64,000 nt of DNA, taken from the NCBI RefSeq assembly GCF_002208095.1, contig NZ_CP017990.1, forward strand, positions 1,116,001-1,180,000. Direction: 5' to 3'. The DNA is from Enterobacter cloacae complex sp. ECNIH7 (GTDB taxonomy: Bacteria; Pseudomonadota; Gammaproteobacteria; Enterobacterales; Enterobacteriaceae). Below are positions 22,200-34,972 of this stretch, piece by piece. The translations under genes were made by a program, and so were the position numbers. How positions within the stretch are numbered: the stretch's first letter is position 1; each line of letters starts with the position of its first letter. The notes beneath the pieces were generated by a model. It was given only the letters and a program-made list of their open reading frames with translations, was not told the origin of the DNA and did no database searches.

Positions 22200-23675
22200 T
22201 CAGGTCATCTGCGTTTTACGCAACGCCATGAAATCGAGCAGACCTCCGATCAGGATCCCGGCGATAGCCAGCAGGGCGCCTGCGTCCAGCAGAAGGGCTT
22301 CGAAAGGGAGTACCAGAGAGGTGCTGGCATTGATAATAAGTACCACAAGCCAGACCGCCAGAGCGATACAGCCCGCCATTAACAAACGTAGCGCAAAACG
22401 ATAGGCGCGGCGATATTCGGTGCGCGGCATAAAATGTTCTGTCCGCTGGGTATATTCCAGCGTCTGACGGCAGACCAGCAGCAATAAAATTCCCGGCACG
22501 GCAGCCACGACCGAGAAGAGATAAAATGTTGGCCAGCCATGGGCTTCCACGAACCAACCGGCAATCGGGCCAACGTAAACACGCCCAACGGCGGAGAGCG
22601 CCGAGAGCAGCGCGAACTGGGTAGCGGAAAACGACTTGTTGCACAGGGTCATCAGTAGGGCGACAAACGCCGCGGTTCCCATGCCGCCGCAGAGGTTTTC
22701 GAAGAACACCGCCGCGGCCATGCTGATCGTATGTTTGTCGGTAATCGACAGCAGCCAGTAGCCTGCGTTAGAGGCGCCCTGAAGGATGCCGAAAATCAGC
22801 AGCGCGCGAAACAGCGTCAGGCGCTGCATCAATACGCCGCCATAAAGCGCGCCGACGATGGTCGCAAACAGCCCCAGCGTTTTATTCACCACGCCGACTT
22901 CACCAGCGTCAAAGCCGACGCCCCGGATCAGGAAGGTGGTGGTGAGGCTCATGGCAAAGGCATCGCCCAGCTTATAAAGGACGATAAGCAGCAGGATCAG
23001 CCAGGCGTTGTTGCGGCCAAAGAAGTCACGGAGCGGTTCGGCGACGGCCTGCTCCAGCGAGCGGGGAACCGGGATGACGTCACTCGGTTCGGGCGCGAAC
23101 AGCGTCGCGATAATGCAGGGGATCAGCAGAGCAGCCATCAGCCAGTACATGCCCTGCCAGCCGAGGTAACGGTCGGCGAGCCACAGCGCCAGCCCGCCGG
23201 AGACCAGCATCCCGAGGCGATAGCCCAGCACGCTGATTGCCGCACCGGCGCCGCGCTCTTCCGCAGGTAACACGTCCGTCTTCCAGGCGTCGAACACGAT
23301 ATCCTGAGAGGCGGAACAGAAGGCAATCACCACCGCAAGCGCGGCCATCCAGCGAAGCTGGGTGGTGGGTTCAAGAAATCCCATCGCCGCAATAGCCAGC
23401 AGCAGCAGGATCTGCGTCATCACTAGCCAGCCGCGTCGACGCCCGAGGAAAGGCGGCGTATAGCGATCCATGACCGGAGACCACAGGAACTTAAAGACAT
23501 AGGCCTGGCCGACAAGCGAGAAGAAACCAATCGTTTTAAGATCGATGTTCTCGACCGTCATCCACGCCTGAAGCGTGCCGGAAGTGAGTGCGAGGGGTAA
23601 ACCCGAGGCGAAGCCGAGGATCAGCAGGATCGCTGATTTCGGTTGCTGGAAAATGCGTAAGTAGTGGCTGGACAT
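22200..23675 (-). CDS. ampG: Muropeptide transporter AmpG
   Basis: A 491-residue major-facilitator permease that imports GlcNAc-anhydroMurNAc peptides for cell-wall recycling. In Enterobacter, import of these muropeptides is what signals AmpR to induce the ampC beta-lactamase, so this gene bears on beta-lactam response. Family segments are FASGLPLALTSGTLQAWMTVENIDL and FCSASQDIVFDAWKTDVLPAEERGAGAA. It follows yajG after a hairpin and is probably partly co-transcribed with it. Confidence 0.97.
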   Translation of the reverse strand: MSSHYLRIFQQPKSAILLILGFASGLPLALTSGTLQAWMTVENIDLKTIGFFSLVGQAYVFKFLWSPVMDRYTPPFLGRRRGWLVMTQILLLLAIAAMGFLEPTTQLRWMAALAVVIAFCSASQDIVFDAWKTDVLPAEERGAGAAISVLGYRLGMLVSGGLALWLADRYLGWQGMYWLMAALLIPCIIATLFAPEPSDVIPVPRSLEQAVAEPLRDFFGRNNAWLILLLIVLYKLGDAFAMSLTTTFLIRGVGFDAGEVGVVNKTLGLFATIVGALYGGVLMQRLTLFRALLIFGILQGASNAGYWLLSITDKHTISMAAAVFFENLCGGMGTAAFVALLMTLCNKSFSATQFALLSALSAVGRVYVGPIAGWFVEAHGWPTFYLFSVVAAVPGILLLLVCRQTLEYTQRTEHFMPRTEYRRAYRFALRLLMAGCIALAVWLVVLIINASTSLVLPFEALLLDAGALLAIAGILIGGLLDFMALRKTQMT

Positions 23676-23688
23676 GTTCTTATAAAAC

Positions 23689-23711
23689 TGACCCGGTGAT
23701 GCACCGGGTCA
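23689..23711 (-). terminator. Hairpin between yajG and ampG
   Basis: The stem TGACCCGGTG / CACCGGGTCA is followed on the minus strand by GTTTTA. It is a terminator or attenuator that would limit read-through from yajG into ampG. Confidence 0.7.
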
Positions 23712-23721
23712 GAGAGCGGGA

Positions 23722-24300
23722 TTAACGCGCGTTCTGCTTGATAAAGTCGTGAATGCTGGTGTCCTGCGCCATATCGGCGATGGTGTCGGTCAGCACGCTG
23801 TTCACGGCGTTAGCAATGTTCTGGTTAGAAGCCTGGAAGGCACCTTCAACAGAGTAGCTGGCGCGGTAGTTTTTGGTCATCTTGTTGCCATTCTTCGCGG
23901 TGGCAATGATGGCGATATCCGCTTTGGTCGCGATGTTGTAGCGCACGTTGCCCTGAGACACGTCAGCGTACAGGTTGTTCACGATGATCTGCAGATCGAC
24001 CGCGCCGCTTGGGCCAATCATGTAGCCGCGAGCGGTCATCTGTTTCTCCAGCACTTCCTGGAGCAGGAAGCGCAGGTCGCGGGACGCGGTGAGGGTAACC
24101 TGCTGGTTATCGCGGGTCACTTTTGCCAGCGCCTGATCCTGACGCTGATCGGCACCGTTAATGCTCACGGTGACGCCCATCAGGCTTGGGTCCTGCTGAG
24201 GCAGGGTGATTTTTGGTGAGACATCAATAGTGGTTGGCGGAGTAGCGCAGCCTGCCAGCATAAAAAGGGCTACCAACGGAAAGAAGAGTTTTTTTAACAT
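23722..24300 (-). CDS. yajG: Lipoprotein YajG
   Basis: A 192-residue lipoprotein of the YajG family, function unknown. The signal peptide MLKKLFFPLVALFMLAGC carries the lipobox LAGC. The start at 24300 is chosen for that signal; an in-frame start at 24354 adds an unlikely hydrophobic prefix. It lies upstream of ampG on the same strand and is divergent from bolA. Confidence 0.93.
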   Translation of the reverse strand: MLKKLFFPLVALFMLAGCATPPTTIDVSPKITLPQQDPSLMGVTVSINGADQRQDQALAKVTRDNQQVTLTASRDLRFLLQEVLEKQMTARGYMIGPSGAVDLQIIVNNLYADVSQGNVRYNIATKADIAIIATAKNGNKMTKNYRASYSVEGAFQASNQNIANAVNSVLTDTIADMAQDTSIHDFIKQNAR

Positions 24301-24605
24301 TTTCGGGTTCTCAACGAATCGTAAGCATATAAAGAGAAAAATTGCCGCCATCATAACATCGCCAACGGCGAGGGGAAGTGGTCAACGCATGTAAATTCAT
24401 CGCCTTGTCCGAAAACTGACCAGATCACCCTTTTTCCCAATCCGTGTATGACAAAACGTATGAGTCTCACAGTGAACTTCATTCGTTTGAATGAGAAAAT
24501 CAGACGAAAGCTAAATATTTGTTGTCAAGGTGTAATGGAAACGGTAAAAGCGGCTAACATTTAAAGGGATGGGTGACATCCTGGCGTTGTCGGAGGAGTA
24601 ATTTC
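24301..24605. other. Divergent yajG-bolA intergenic region (305 bases)
   Basis: No gene is seen. It should hold the yajG promoter on the left and bolA promoters on the right. A small perfect dyad, TCATTC-GTTT-GAATGA, lies at 24479-24494 and its binding partner is not known to me. Confidence 0.6.
24551..24559 (+). promoter_or_regulatory. Gearbox-like -10 of the bolA promoter
   Basis: CGGCTAACA resembles the gearbox -10 CGGCTAGTA of the sigma-S-dependent bolA1 promoter in E. coli, at a similar distance (about 50 bases) from the start codon. Confidence 0.5.
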
Positions 24606-24923
24606 ATGATGATACGTGAGCATATAGAAGATAAATTAAGGGCAGCGTTCAACCCTGTGTTCCTCGAAGTCGTCGACGAAAGCTATCGTCATAACGTGCC
24701 GGCAGGTTCTGAAAGCCACTTTAAAGTGGTTCTGGTTAGCGATCGCTTCACGGGAGAACGTTTCCTGAATCGACACCGCTTGATCTACAGCACCTTGACG
24801 GAAGAACTCTCCACGACCGTGCATGCGCTGGCACTGCACACCTACACCATTAAGGAATGGGAAGGCCTGCAGGATACGGTTTTCGCATCGCCGCCCTGTC
24901 GCGGTGCAGGCACTATCGCCTGA
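24606..24923 (+). CDS. bolA: Morphology and stress regulator BolA
   Basis: A 105-residue BolA/IbaG protein. In E. coli it acts in stationary-phase morphology, binds DNA and forms complexes with glutaredoxins. The family core is [25 protein letters not shown] followed by [14 protein letters not shown] and [14 protein letters not shown]. The start at 24606 has GGAGGAG seven bases upstream; the next ATG at 24609 is an alternative. Confidence 0.96.
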   Translation: MMIREHIEDKLRAAFNPVFLEVVDESYRHNVPAGSESHFKVVLVSDRFTGERFLNRHRLIYSTLTEELSTTVHALALHTYTIKEWEGLQDTVFASPPCRGAGTIA

Positions 24924-26552
<1,629 letters not shown>

Positions 26553-26582
26553 TTTCGCCCCAACGGTTTAAAGTTTGAACAG

Positions 26583-26618
26583 AAAACCCGTTGCCTTGCG
26601 GCAGCGGGTTTTTTTTAT
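26583..26618 (+). terminator. Terminator after tig
   Basis: The hairpin ACCCG-TTGCC / GGCAG-CGGGT, with a T run of eight, lies 31 bases after the tig stop. Confidence 0.9.
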
Positions 26619-26688
26619 CGCAGCGATAGCCCAGGAAGAGTGCTAAAACGCCCTTTCGGTGTTAGCGTAACAACAAAAGGTTGTTATG

Positions 26689-26716
26689 CTTGAAATAGGG
26701 CACTGTGAACCCCATA
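26689..26716 (+). promoter_or_regulatory. Sigma-32 heat-shock promoter of clpP
   Basis: CTTGAA (26689-26694), a 15-base spacer and CCCCATA (26710-26716) match the sigma-32 consensus CTTGAA-N13-15-CCCCAT. It lies about 95 bases before the clpP ATG. Confidence 0.75.
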
Positions 26717-26812
26717 AGTACGTAATCATGATGAATGAGACTGGCTGATAATCCGTCCGTAAGGTTACAATCAGTACAGCAGGTGTTTTCAATTTTGATC
26801 CAGGAGACGGAA

Positions 26813-27436
26813 ATGTCATACAGTGGCGAACGAGATAACTTTGCACCCCATATGGCTCTGGTGCCAATGGTTATTGAACAGACCTCACGTGGTGAGCGTT
26901 CTTTTGATATCTATTCCCGTCTGCTCAAGGAACGCGTTATCTTTCTGACCGGCCAGGTGGAAGACCACATGGCTAACCTGATCGTGGCGCAGATGCTGTT
27001 TCTGGAAGCGGAAAACCCGGAAAAAGACATTTACCTGTACATTAACTCCCCGGGTGGCGTGATTACAGCAGGAATGTCCATTTATGACACCATGCAATTC
27101 ATCAAGCCTGATGTAAGCACTATCTGTATGGGTCAGGCTGCATCTATGGGCGCGTTCCTGTTAACAGCAGGGGCGAAAGGTAAGCGTTTCTGCTTGCCAA
27201 ATTCCCGCGTGATGATTCACCAGCCACTGGGCGGTTACCAGGGGCAGGCGACGGATATCGAAATCCACGCCCGTGAAATTCTGAAAGTAAAAGCGCGCAT
27301 GAATGAACTTATGGCGCAGCATACGGGTCAACCACTCGAGCAGATCGAGCGCGATACCGAGCGCGATCGCTTCCTCTCTGCTCCAGAGGCAGTTGAGTAC
27401 GGCTTAGTCGACTCCGTGTTGACCCATCGTAATTGA
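26813..27436 (+). CDS. clpP: ATP-dependent Clp protease proteolytic subunit ClpP
   Basis: A 207-residue serine protease that forms the double-ring chamber used by ClpX and ClpA. The catalytic Ser is residue 111 ([11 protein letters not shown]) and the catalytic His lies in [11 protein letters not shown]. The first 14 residues (to HM|ALVPMV) are the propeptide removed in E. coli. The start at 26813 has CAGGAGA just upstream; the longer frame to 26735 covers the promoter region. Confidence 0.98.
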   Translation: MSYSGERDNFAPHMALVPMVIEQTSRGERSFDIYSRLLKERVIFLTGQVEDHMANLIVAQMLFLEAENPEKDIYLYINSPGGVITAGMSIYDTMQFIKPDVSTICMGQAASMGAFLLTAGAKGKRFCLPNSRVMIHQPLGGYQGQATDIEIHAREILKVKARMNELMAQHTGQPLEQIERDTERDRFLSAPEAVEYGLVDSVLTHRN

Positions 27437-27562
27437 TGCCCGCGACGCGAGTGTGCCGCTATACTAAGGTAGGGCGGCACGCTGCTGATTGCAGCTTGCG
27501 TCTTAGAATGGCATTTGCGTCGTCATGTGCGGCACAAAGAACTTAAAAAGAGGTTTGGACTC

Positions 27563-28837
27563 ATGACAGATAAACGCAAAGATGGTTCGGGCAAACTGCT
27601 GTACTGCTCTTTTTGCGGCAAAAGCCAGCATGAAGTGCGTAAACTGATTGCCGGGCCGTCCGTGTATATCTGCGACGAATGTGTCGATTTATGTAACGAC
27701 ATCATTCGCGAAGAGATTAAAGAAGTCGCACCGCACCGTGAGCGCAGCGCGCTGCCAACGCCGCATGAAATTCGTCATCACCTTGACGACTACGTCATCG
27801 GACAGGAGCAGGCCAAGAAAGTGCTGGCGGTAGCGGTCTATAACCACTACAAACGTCTGCGTAACGGTGACACCAGCAATGGCGTAGAACTGGGTAAAAG
27901 TAACATTCTGCTGATCGGCCCAACCGGTTCCGGTAAAACGCTGCTGGCTGAAACCCTGGCGCGCCTGCTTGATGTTCCGTTCACGATGGCGGATGCCACC
28001 ACCCTGACCGAGGCCGGTTATGTGGGTGAGGACGTCGAAAACATCATTCAGAAACTGCTGCAGAAGTGCGATTACGACGTGCAGAAAGCCCAGCGCGGGA
28101 TTGTTTACATCGATGAGATCGACAAGATCTCCCGTAAATCAGACAACCCGTCCATTACCCGTGACGTATCGGGTGAAGGCGTACAGCAGGCACTGCTGAA
28201 GCTGATCGAAGGTACGGTTGCCGCCGTTCCGCCGCAGGGTGGTCGTAAACATCCGCAGCAGGAGTTCCTGCAGGTTGATACCTCCAAGATCCTGTTCATC
28301 TGTGGTGGCGCGTTTGCTGGTCTGGACAAAGTCATCTCCCACCGTGTTGAAACCGGCTCCGGCATTGGTTTTGGCGCTACGGTGAAATCGACATCCGAAA
28401 AACCAAACGAAGGCGAACTGCTGTCTCAGGTTGAACCGGAAGATCTGATCAAATTCGGTCTGATCCCTGAATTCATCGGCCGTCTGCCGGTAGTGGCAAC
28501 GCTGAATGAGCTGAGTGAAGACGCGCTGATCCAGATCCTGAAAGAACCGAAAAATGCGCTGACCAAGCAGTATCAGGCGCTGTTCAATCTGGAAGGCGTT
28601 GACCTGGAATTCCGCGACGAAGCGCTGGATGCTATTGCCAAGAAAGCGATGGTCCGTAAAACCGGTGCTCGTGGTCTGCGTTCAATTGTTGAAGCAGCAC
28701 TGCTCGACACCATGTACGATCTGCCGTCGATGGAAGATGTTGAGAAAGTGGTGATTGACGAGTCCGTTATTAGCGGTCAAACCAAGCCGCTGCTGATTTA
28801 CGGCAAACCGGAAGCGCAGCAGGCATCTGGCGAATAA
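27563..28837 (+). CDS. clpX: ATP-dependent Clp protease ATPase subunit ClpX
   Basis: A 424-residue AAA+ unfoldase that feeds tagged proteins (ssrA and others) into ClpP. The N-terminal zinc-binding domain has [13 protein letters not shown] and CDECVDLC; Walker A is [15 protein letters not shown], Walker B is VYIDEIDKI, and the pore loop is GYVGEDVE. It starts 126 bases after clpP, with which it is probably co-transcribed. Confidence 0.98.
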   Translation: MTDKRKDGSGKLLYCSFCGKSQHEVRKLIAGPSVYICDECVDLCNDIIREEIKEVAPHRERSALPTPHEIRHHLDDYVIGQEQAKKVLAVAVYNHYKRLRNGDTSNGVELGKSNILLIGPTGSGKTLLAETLARLLDVPFTMADATTLTEAGYVGEDVENIIQKLLQKCDYDVQKAQRGIVYIDEIDKISRKSDNPSITRDVSGEGVQQALLKLIEGTVAAVPPQGGRKHPQQEFLQVDTSKILFICGGAFAGLDKVISHRVETGSGIGFGATVKSTSEKPNEGELLSQVEPEDLIKFGLIPEFIGRLPVVATLNELSEDALIQILKEPKNALTKQYQALFNLEGVDLEFRDEALDAIAKKAMVRKTGARGLRSIVEAALLDTMYDLPSMEDVEKVVIDESVISGQTKPLLIYGKPEAQQASGE

Positions 28838-28867
28838 TTCACCAAACCATACAAGCAGTTAATCAAA

Positions 28868-28900
28868 AAGGGGGGATTTTATCTCCCCTTTACTTTTTCC
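28868..28900 (+). terminator. Terminator after clpX
   Basis: The hairpin AAGGGGGGAT / TCTCCCCTTT is followed by TACTTTTT. Confidence 0.75.
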
Positions 28901-28912
28901 GTATTCATAGCG

Positions 28913-28940
28913 TTGAATGTGTGGGAAACATCCCCATATA
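28913..28940 (+). promoter_or_regulatory. Sigma-32 heat-shock promoter of lon
   Basis: TTGAA (28913-28917) and CCCCATATA (28932-28940), 14 bases apart, match the known heat-shock promoter of E. coli lon, whose sequence around CCCCATATACTG is retained here. Confidence 0.8.
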
Positions 28941-29019
28941 CTGGATACATGTTAATGGTTATGTGAAGCACAGTGACATGACCAGCTTACCTGGCGGACA
29001 CTAACTAAGAGAGAGCTCT

Positions 29020-31374
29020 ATGAATCCTGAGCGTTCTGAACGCATTGAAATCCCCGTATTGCCGTTGCGCGATGTGGTGGTTTATCCGCACATGGTCATA
29101 CCCTTATTTGTAGGGCGGGAAAAATCTATCCGTTGCCTTGAAGCCGCCATGGATCATGATAAAAAAATCATGCTGGTGGCGCAGAAAGAAGCATCAACGG
29201 ATGAGCCGGGTGTAAACGATCTTTTCACCGTCGGGACCGTGGCCTCTATTTTGCAGATGCTGAAGCTGCCTGACGGCACCGTGAAGGTGCTGGTAGAAGG
29301 CCTGCAGCGTGCGCGTATTACCACTCTGTCAGACGACGGCGAACACTTCTCTGCCAAGGCAGAGTACCTTGATTCGCCTGAGCTTGATGAGCGCGAGCAG
29401 GAAGTACTGGTTCGCACCGCGATTAGCCAGTTTGAAGGCTACATCAAGCTGAACAAGAAAATCCCACCAGAAGTGCTGACGTCGCTGAACAGCATCGACG
29501 ATCCTGCGCGCCTGGCGGACACCATCGCTGCCCATATGCCGCTGAAGCTGGCTGACAAGCAGTCCGTGCTGGAAATGTCCGACGTTAACGAGCGTCTGGA
29601 ATACCTGATGGCGATGATGGAGTCTGAAATCGATCTGCTGCAGGTTGAGAAGCGCATTCGCAACCGCGTGAAAAAGCAGATGGAGAAATCTCAGCGTGAG
29701 TACTATCTGAATGAGCAAATGAAGGCCATTCAGAAAGAACTGGGCGAGATGGACGACGCGCCGGACGAAAACGAAGCCCTGAAGCGTAAGATCGACGCGG
29801 CGAAGATGCCGAAAGAGGCGAAAGAGAAGGCCGAAGCAGAACTGCAGAAGCTGAAAATGATGTCTCCAATGTCGGCTGAAGCGACCGTTGTACGCGGCTA
29901 CATTGAGTGGATGGTGCAGGTTCCGTGGAACGCCCGCAGCAAGGTCAAAAAAGACCTGCGTCAGGCGCAGGAAATCCTGGATACCGACCACTACGGCCTG
30001 GAACGCGTGAAAGACCGCATTCTTGAGTACCTCGCGGTACAAAGCCGTGTAAACAAAATCAAAGGTCCAATTCTGTGCCTGGTAGGACCGCCGGGGGTGG
30101 GTAAAACCTCTCTGGGTCAGTCCATCGCCAAAGCGACCGGACGTAAGTATATCCGTATGGCGCTGGGTGGCGTACGCGATGAAGCGGAAATCCGCGGTCA
30201 CCGCCGTACCTACATCGGTTCTATGCCGGGTAAACTGATCCAGAAGATGGCGAAAGTGGGGGTTAAAAACCCGCTGTTCCTGCTCGATGAGATCGACAAG
30301 ATGTCGTCGGACATGCGCGGTGACCCTGCGTCTGCACTGCTGGAAGTGCTTGATCCAGAACAGAACGTGGCGTTCAGCGATCACTACCTGGAAGTGGACT
30401 ACGACCTGAGCGATGTGATGTTCGTGGCGACCTCCAACTCCATGAACATTCCGGCCCCGCTGCTGGACCGTATGGAAGTGATTCGTCTCTCCGGTTATAC
30501 CGAAGATGAGAAGCTGAACATCGCTAAGCAGCACCTGCTGCCGAAACAGATTGAGCGTAACGCGCTGAAATCCAACGAGCTGACCGTCGAGGACAGCGCG
30601 ATTATCGGCATTATTCGCTACTACACCCGTGAAGCGGGGGTGCGTAGCCTTGAGCGTGAAATCTCTAAACTGTGTCGTAAAGCGGTGAAACAGCTGCTGC
30701 TGGATAAGAGCCTGAAACACATTGTGATTAACGGCGACAATCTGCATGCCTATCTCGGCGTCCAGCGCTTCGACTACGGTCGCGCGGACAACGAAAACCG
30801 CGTTGGTCAGGTAACTGGCCTGGCATGGACGGAAGTGGGCGGCGATCTGCTGACCATCGAAACCGCCTGTGTACCGGGTAAAGGCAAACTGACCTACACC
30901 GGCTCGCTGGGTGAAGTGATGCAGGAATCCATCCAGGCGGCGCTGACCGTGGTGCGCGCGCGCGCGGAGAAACTGGGTATCAACGCGGATTTCTACGAAA
31001 AACGCGACATCCACGTGCACGTTCCGGAAGGGGCGACGCCGAAAGACGGTCCAAGCGCGGGTATTGCCATGTGTACCGCTCTGGTTTCCTGCCTGACAGG
31101 GAACCCGGTGCGTGCCGATGTGGCAATGACCGGTGAAATCACGCTGCGTGGTCAGGTTCTGCCGATTGGTGGTTTAAAAGAAAAACTGCTGGCGGCACAC
31201 CGCGGTGGGATCAAAACCGTATTGATCCCTTACGAAAACAAACGCGATCTGGAAGAGATTCCGGACAACGTGATTGCCGACCTGCAGATCCATCCTGTGA
31301 AGCGAATTGAGGAAGTTCTCAGTCTCGCATTGCAGAATGAACCCTCCGGAATGCAGGTTGTAACCGCAAAATAG
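29020..31374 (+). CDS. lon: ATP-dependent protease Lon
   Basis: A 784-residue AAA+ protease that degrades misfolded proteins and regulators such as SulA, RcsA and many antitoxins. Order of domains: substrate-binding LON domain (about 1-310), AAA+ module with Walker [13 protein letters not shown], and a C-terminal protease domain with catalytic Ser679 (PKDGPSAG) and the Lys in [14 protein letters not shown]. Length equals E. coli. It has its own heat-shock promoter. Confidence 0.99.
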   Translation: MNPERSERIEIPVLPLRDVVVYPHMVIPLFVGREKSIRCLEAAMDHDKKIMLVAQKEASTDEPGVNDLFTVGTVASILQMLKLPDGTVKVLVEGLQRARITTLSDDGEHFSAKAEYLDSPELDEREQEVLVRTAISQFEGYIKLNKKIPPEVLTSLNSIDDPARLADTIAAHMPLKLADKQSVLEMSDVNERLEYLMAMMESEIDLLQVEKRIRNRVKKQMEKSQREYYLNEQMKAIQKELGEMDDAPDENEALKRKIDAAKMPKEAKEKAEAELQKLKMMSPMSAEATVVRGYIEWMVQVPWNARSKVKKDLRQAQEILDTDHYGLERVKDRILEYLAVQSRVNKIKGPILCLVGPPGVGKTSLGQSIAKATGRKYIRMALGGVRDEAEIRGHRRTYIGSMPGKLIQKMAKVGVKNPLFLLDEIDKMSSDMRGDPASALLEVLDPEQNVAFSDHYLEVDYDLSDVMFVATSNSMNIPAPLLDRMEVIRLSGYTEDEKLNIAKQHLLPKQIERNALKSNELTVEDSAIIGIIRYYTREAGVRSLEREISKLCRKAVKQLLLDKSLKHIVINGDNLHAYLGVQRFDYGRADNENRVGQVTGLAWTEVGGDLLTIETACVPGKGKLTYTGSLGEVMQESIQAALTVVRARAEKLGINADFYEKRDIHVHVPEGATPKDGPSAGIAMCTALVSCLTGNPVRADVAMTGEITLRGQVLPIGGLKEKLLAAHRGGIKTVLIPYENKRDLEEIPDNVIADLQIHPVKRIEEVLSLALQNEPSGMQVVTAK

Positions 31375-31404
31375 TGACCTCGCGCAAAGAGCGTCAATAA
31401 AAAC

Positions 31405-31444
31405 AAGGCTGGTAAGTCATTTCGCACTTGCCAGCCTTTTTTTG
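31405..31444 (+). terminator. Terminator after lon
   Basis: The stem AAGGCTGG / CCAGCCTT, extended by TAAGT/ACTTG pairing, is followed by a T run. Confidence 0.85.
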
Positions 31445-31584
31445 TATAGCTAATTTAGATTGCTGATTAGGTCAGCCATCAACAACGGGTGTTGTAAGGT
31501 CATGGCAGGCCTGATATAACTGCTGCGCGGTCGCGTTGTGAAGGATTCAGGCGCGATATAAATTATAAAGAGAGGAAGAGAACA

Positions 31585-31857
31585 GTGAATAAATCTCAAC
31601 TGATTGACAAAATTGCTGCGGGTGCTGATATTTCTAAAGCTGCAGCTGGACGTGCGTTAGATGCTTTAATTGCTTCTGTTACTGAATCTCTGCAGGCTGG
31701 GGACGACGTTGCACTGGTAGGTTTCGGTACTTTTGCTGTTAAAGAGCGTGCTGCCCGTACTGGCCGCAACCCTCAGACCGGTAAAGAGATCACCATTGCT
31801 GCTGCTAAAGTGCCGGGTTTCCGTGCAGGTAAAGCGCTGAAAGACGCAGTAAACTGA
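31585..31857 (+). CDS. hupB: DNA-binding protein HU-beta
   Basis: A 90-residue nucleoid protein that bends DNA as an HU heterodimer or homodimer. It starts at GTG ([18 protein letters not shown]). The DNA-binding beta-arm with the family signature is [30 protein letters not shown] lies upstream. It sits between lon and ppiD as in E. coli. Confidence 0.98.
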   Translation: MNKSQLIDKIAAGADISKAAAGRALDALIASVTESLQAGDDVALVGFGTFAVKERAARTGRNPQTGKEITIAAAKVPGFRAGKALKDAVN

Positions 31858-31891
31858 TTGCTTTCCCGTTTCAGGGAAGCCGGAAAGTACA

Positions 31892-31920
31892 AGGGCGCAT
31901 CATTTGATGTGCCTTTTTTG
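31892..31920 (+). terminator. Terminator after hupB
   Basis: The hairpin GGCGCATCA / TGATGTGCC (one G-T pair), followed by TTTTTTG. Confidence 0.8.
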
Positions 31921-32069
31921 TTTGTCCAGACCTGATTTGTGCGAGTTTATGCGAGTTGTGGGCTGACAATCGCCCCGTTTTCTTGTCACAATACGCCTTC
32001 ACGCGCGACGGGCAGGATTTTCCGTCAGCGTCAGGTAACCAGTCACCTACAGCGGAGTGTTGTTACACC

Positions 32070-33941
32070 ATGATGGACAGCTTACGCACGGCTGCTAACA
32101 GTCTCGTGCTCAAGATTATTTTCGGTATCATTATCGTGTCGTTCATATTGACCGGCGTGAGCAGTTACCTTATTGGCGGTGGCGCAAACTACGCCGCAAA
32201 AGTGAATGGCCAGGAAATCAGCCGTGGTCAGTTCGAGAATGCTTTTGCCGGTGAACGTAACCGTATGCAGCAACAGCTGGGCGACCAATTCTCTGAACTG
32301 GCGGCGAACGAAGGGTACATGAAGACCCTGCGCCAACAGACACTGAACCGTCTTATCGACGAAGCGCTGCTTGATCAGTATGCCAAAAAACTGGGCCTTG
32401 GCATCAGCGATGAGCAGGTGAAAAAAGCCATCTTCTCCACGCAAGCCTTCCAGGCTAACGGTAAATTCGACAACGCGCGTTACAACAGCATCGTCAATCA
32501 GATGGGGATGACGGCCGACCAGTACGCTCAGGCGCTGCGTAACCAGCTGACCACCCAGCAGCTTATCAATGCCGTTGTGGGCACCGATTTCATGCTCAAA
32601 GGTGAAACGGACGAACTGGCCGCGCTGGTGGCGCAGCAGCGTGTTGTACGCGAAGCGACCATTGATGTGAACGCCCTGGCGGCGAAACAGCAGGTGAGCG
32701 ATGCTGACGTTAACGCTTACTACGAGCAGAACAAGAACTCCTTTGTTTCTCCAGAGCAGTTCCGCGTGAGCTATATCAAGCTGGATGCGGCCGCGCTGCA
32801 GGAAACCGCGTCTGATGCTGAAATCCAGTCTTACTACGATCAGCATCAGGATCAGTTCACTCAGCCGCAGCGTAACCGCTACAGCGTGATTCAGACGAAA
32901 ACTGAGGCCGATGCTAAAGCGGCGCTGGATGAGCTGAACAAAGGCGCTGATTTCGCGACCGTTGCTAAAGCGAAATCCACCGACATTATCTCTGCGAAAA
33001 ACGGCGGTGATATGGGCTGGCTGGAAGAAGCGACCACCCCTGACGAGCTGAAAAATGCCGGTCTGAAAGAGAAAGGTCAGCTTTCAGGCGTTATTAAGTC
33101 TTCCGTTGGTTTCCTGGTCGTGCGTCTGGACGACATCACTGCGGCGAAAACCAAGCCGCTGGCTGACGTTCGCGATGATATCGCGGCGAAAGTGAAACAG
33201 GAAAAAGCGCTGGATGCCTATTACGCGCTGCAGCAGAAGGTGAGCGATGCTGCCAGCAACGACAACGAATCTCTGGCAGGAGCAGAGCAGGCGGCGGGTG
33301 TGAAGGCGGTTGAAACGGGCTGGTTTGGTCGTGACAACCTGCCGGAAGAGCTGAACTTCAAACCGGTTTCTGATGCTATCTTCAACGGTGGTCTGGTAGG
33401 TGAGAACGGCACGCCGGGCAGTAACTCTGACATCATTACCGTCGACGGCGATCGTGCGTTTGTGTTGCGCGTCAGCGAACACAAGCCGGAAGCGGTCAAA
33501 CCGCTGGCGGAAGTGAAGGATCAGGTTATCGCTCAGGTTAAGCACAACAAAGCGGAACAGCAGGCGAAACTGGATGCTGAGAAGATTCTGTCCGATCTGA
33601 AAGCGGGTAAAGAAGACGCGCTGAAAGCGGCTGGCCTGAGCTTCGGTGAAGCGAAAACGCTGAGCCGTACCGGCCAGGACCCAATCAGCCAGGCCGCGTT
33701 TGGTCTCACGCTGCCTGCCAAGGACAAGCCAAGCTTCGGCACCACCACCGATGCACAGGGTAACGTCGTTCTGCTGGCGCTGGATGAAGTGAAAGCCGGT
33801 ACCCTGCCAGAAGCGCAGAAGAAAGCGATGGTTCAGGGGATTACCCAGAACAATGCTCAGATTGCCTTCGAAGCCATGATGAGCAACCTGCGTAAAGAAG
33901 CCAAAATCAAGCTGGGTGATGTGATGACTCAGCAGCAGTAA
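32070..33941 (+). CDS. ppiD: Periplasmic chaperone PpiD
   Basis: A 623-residue inner-membrane-anchored chaperone that works at the periplasmic exit of SecYEG. One N-terminal membrane anchor (SLVLKIIFGIIIVSFILTGV), SurA-like N-terminal region, and a parvulin-type PPIase domain at about 265-360 (NRYSVIQTKTEADAKAALDEL...) which is inactive as an isomerase in E. coli. The start at 32070 (MMDSLRTAANS) matches E. coli; the longer frame has no support. Confidence 0.96.
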   Translation: MMDSLRTAANSLVLKIIFGIIIVSFILTGVSSYLIGGGANYAAKVNGQEISRGQFENAFAGERNRMQQQLGDQFSELAANEGYMKTLRQQTLNRLIDEALLDQYAKKLGLGISDEQVKKAIFSTQAFQANGKFDNARYNSIVNQMGMTADQYAQALRNQLTTQQLINAVVGTDFMLKGETDELAALVAQQRVVREATIDVNALAAKQQVSDADVNAYYEQNKNSFVSPEQFRVSYIKLDAAALQETASDAEIQSYYDQHQDQFTQPQRNRYSVIQTKTEADAKAALDELNKGADFATVAKAKSTDIISAKNGGDMGWLEEATTPDELKNAGLKEKGQLSGVIKSSVGFLVVRLDDITAAKTKPLADVRDDIAAKVKQEKALDAYYALQQKVSDAASNDNESLAGAEQAAGVKAVETGWFGRDNLPEELNFKPVSDAIFNGGLVGENGTPGSNSDIITVDGDRAFVLRVSEHKPEAVKPLAEVKDQVIAQVKHNKAEQQAKLDAEKILSDLKAGKEDALKAAGLSFGEAKTLSRTGQDPISQAAFGLTLPAKDKPSFGTTTDAQGNVVLLALDEVKAGTLPEAQKKAMVQGITQNNAQIAFEAMMSNLRKEAKIKLGDVMTQQQ

Positions 33942-33969
33942 TTACGTGTCTGCTCGCAGATTTTCGTAA

Positions 33970-34470
<501 letters not shown>

Positions 34471-34569
34471 TTACGCAATTTCTTGCACTGCGGCAAAATT
34501 TTGCCAGGATAAAGAGGTCATACCAGTTATGACCTCTCTTCCTACAATAACAGTAAAGGCTATTGCGCT

Positions 34570-34968
34570 ATGCAGACAAAAATCAAAGTACGCGGTTTTC
34601 ATCTCGACGTTTATCAGCATGTGAACAATGCCCGCTATCTTGAGTTTCTTGAAGAAGCGCGCTGGGACGGGCTGGAAAATAGCGAAAGCTTTCAGTGGCT
34701 GACCGCGCACAACATCGCGTTTGTGGTCGTCAATATCAACATCAACTACCGCCGTCCGGCCGTGCTGGGTGACGTGCTCACGGTCACCAGCCAGGTGCAG
34801 CAGATCAATGGCAAAAGCGGGGTCTTAAGCCAGGTGGTGACGCTCGATCCAGAAGGGCAGATGGTCGCAGATGCGTTGATCACGTTCGTCTGTATCGATC
34901 TGAAAACGCAGAAAGCGCTGCCGCTGGAAGGGGAATTGCGGGAAAAACTGGAGTTGATGATCGCTTAG
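34570..34968 (+). CDS. fadM: Long-chain acyl-CoA thioesterase FadM (YbaW)
   Basis: A 132-residue hot-dog thioesterase (thioesterase III) that in E. coli helps beta-oxidation by hydrolysing inhibitory acyl-CoA and is controlled by FadR. The 4-hydroxybenzoyl-CoA-type signature is FHLDVYQHVNNARYLEFLEEAR, with the active-site Asp in HLDVYQHVNN. In E. coli queC follows; here a toxin-antitoxin remnant lies between. Confidence 0.95.
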   Translation: MQTKIKVRGFHLDVYQHVNNARYLEFLEEARWDGLENSESFQWLTAHNIAFVVVNININYRRPAVLGDVLTVTSQVQQINGKSGVLSQVVTLDPEGQMVADALITFVCIDLKTQKALPLEGELREKLELMIA

Positions 34969-34972
34969 AAAG

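Noticed and set aside
29329..31020. 563-residue open frame antisense to lon
   Set aside because: It lies wholly inside lon on the other strand, and its product is full of His, Phe, Arg and Gln as expected of a shadow frame of a strongly biased gene.
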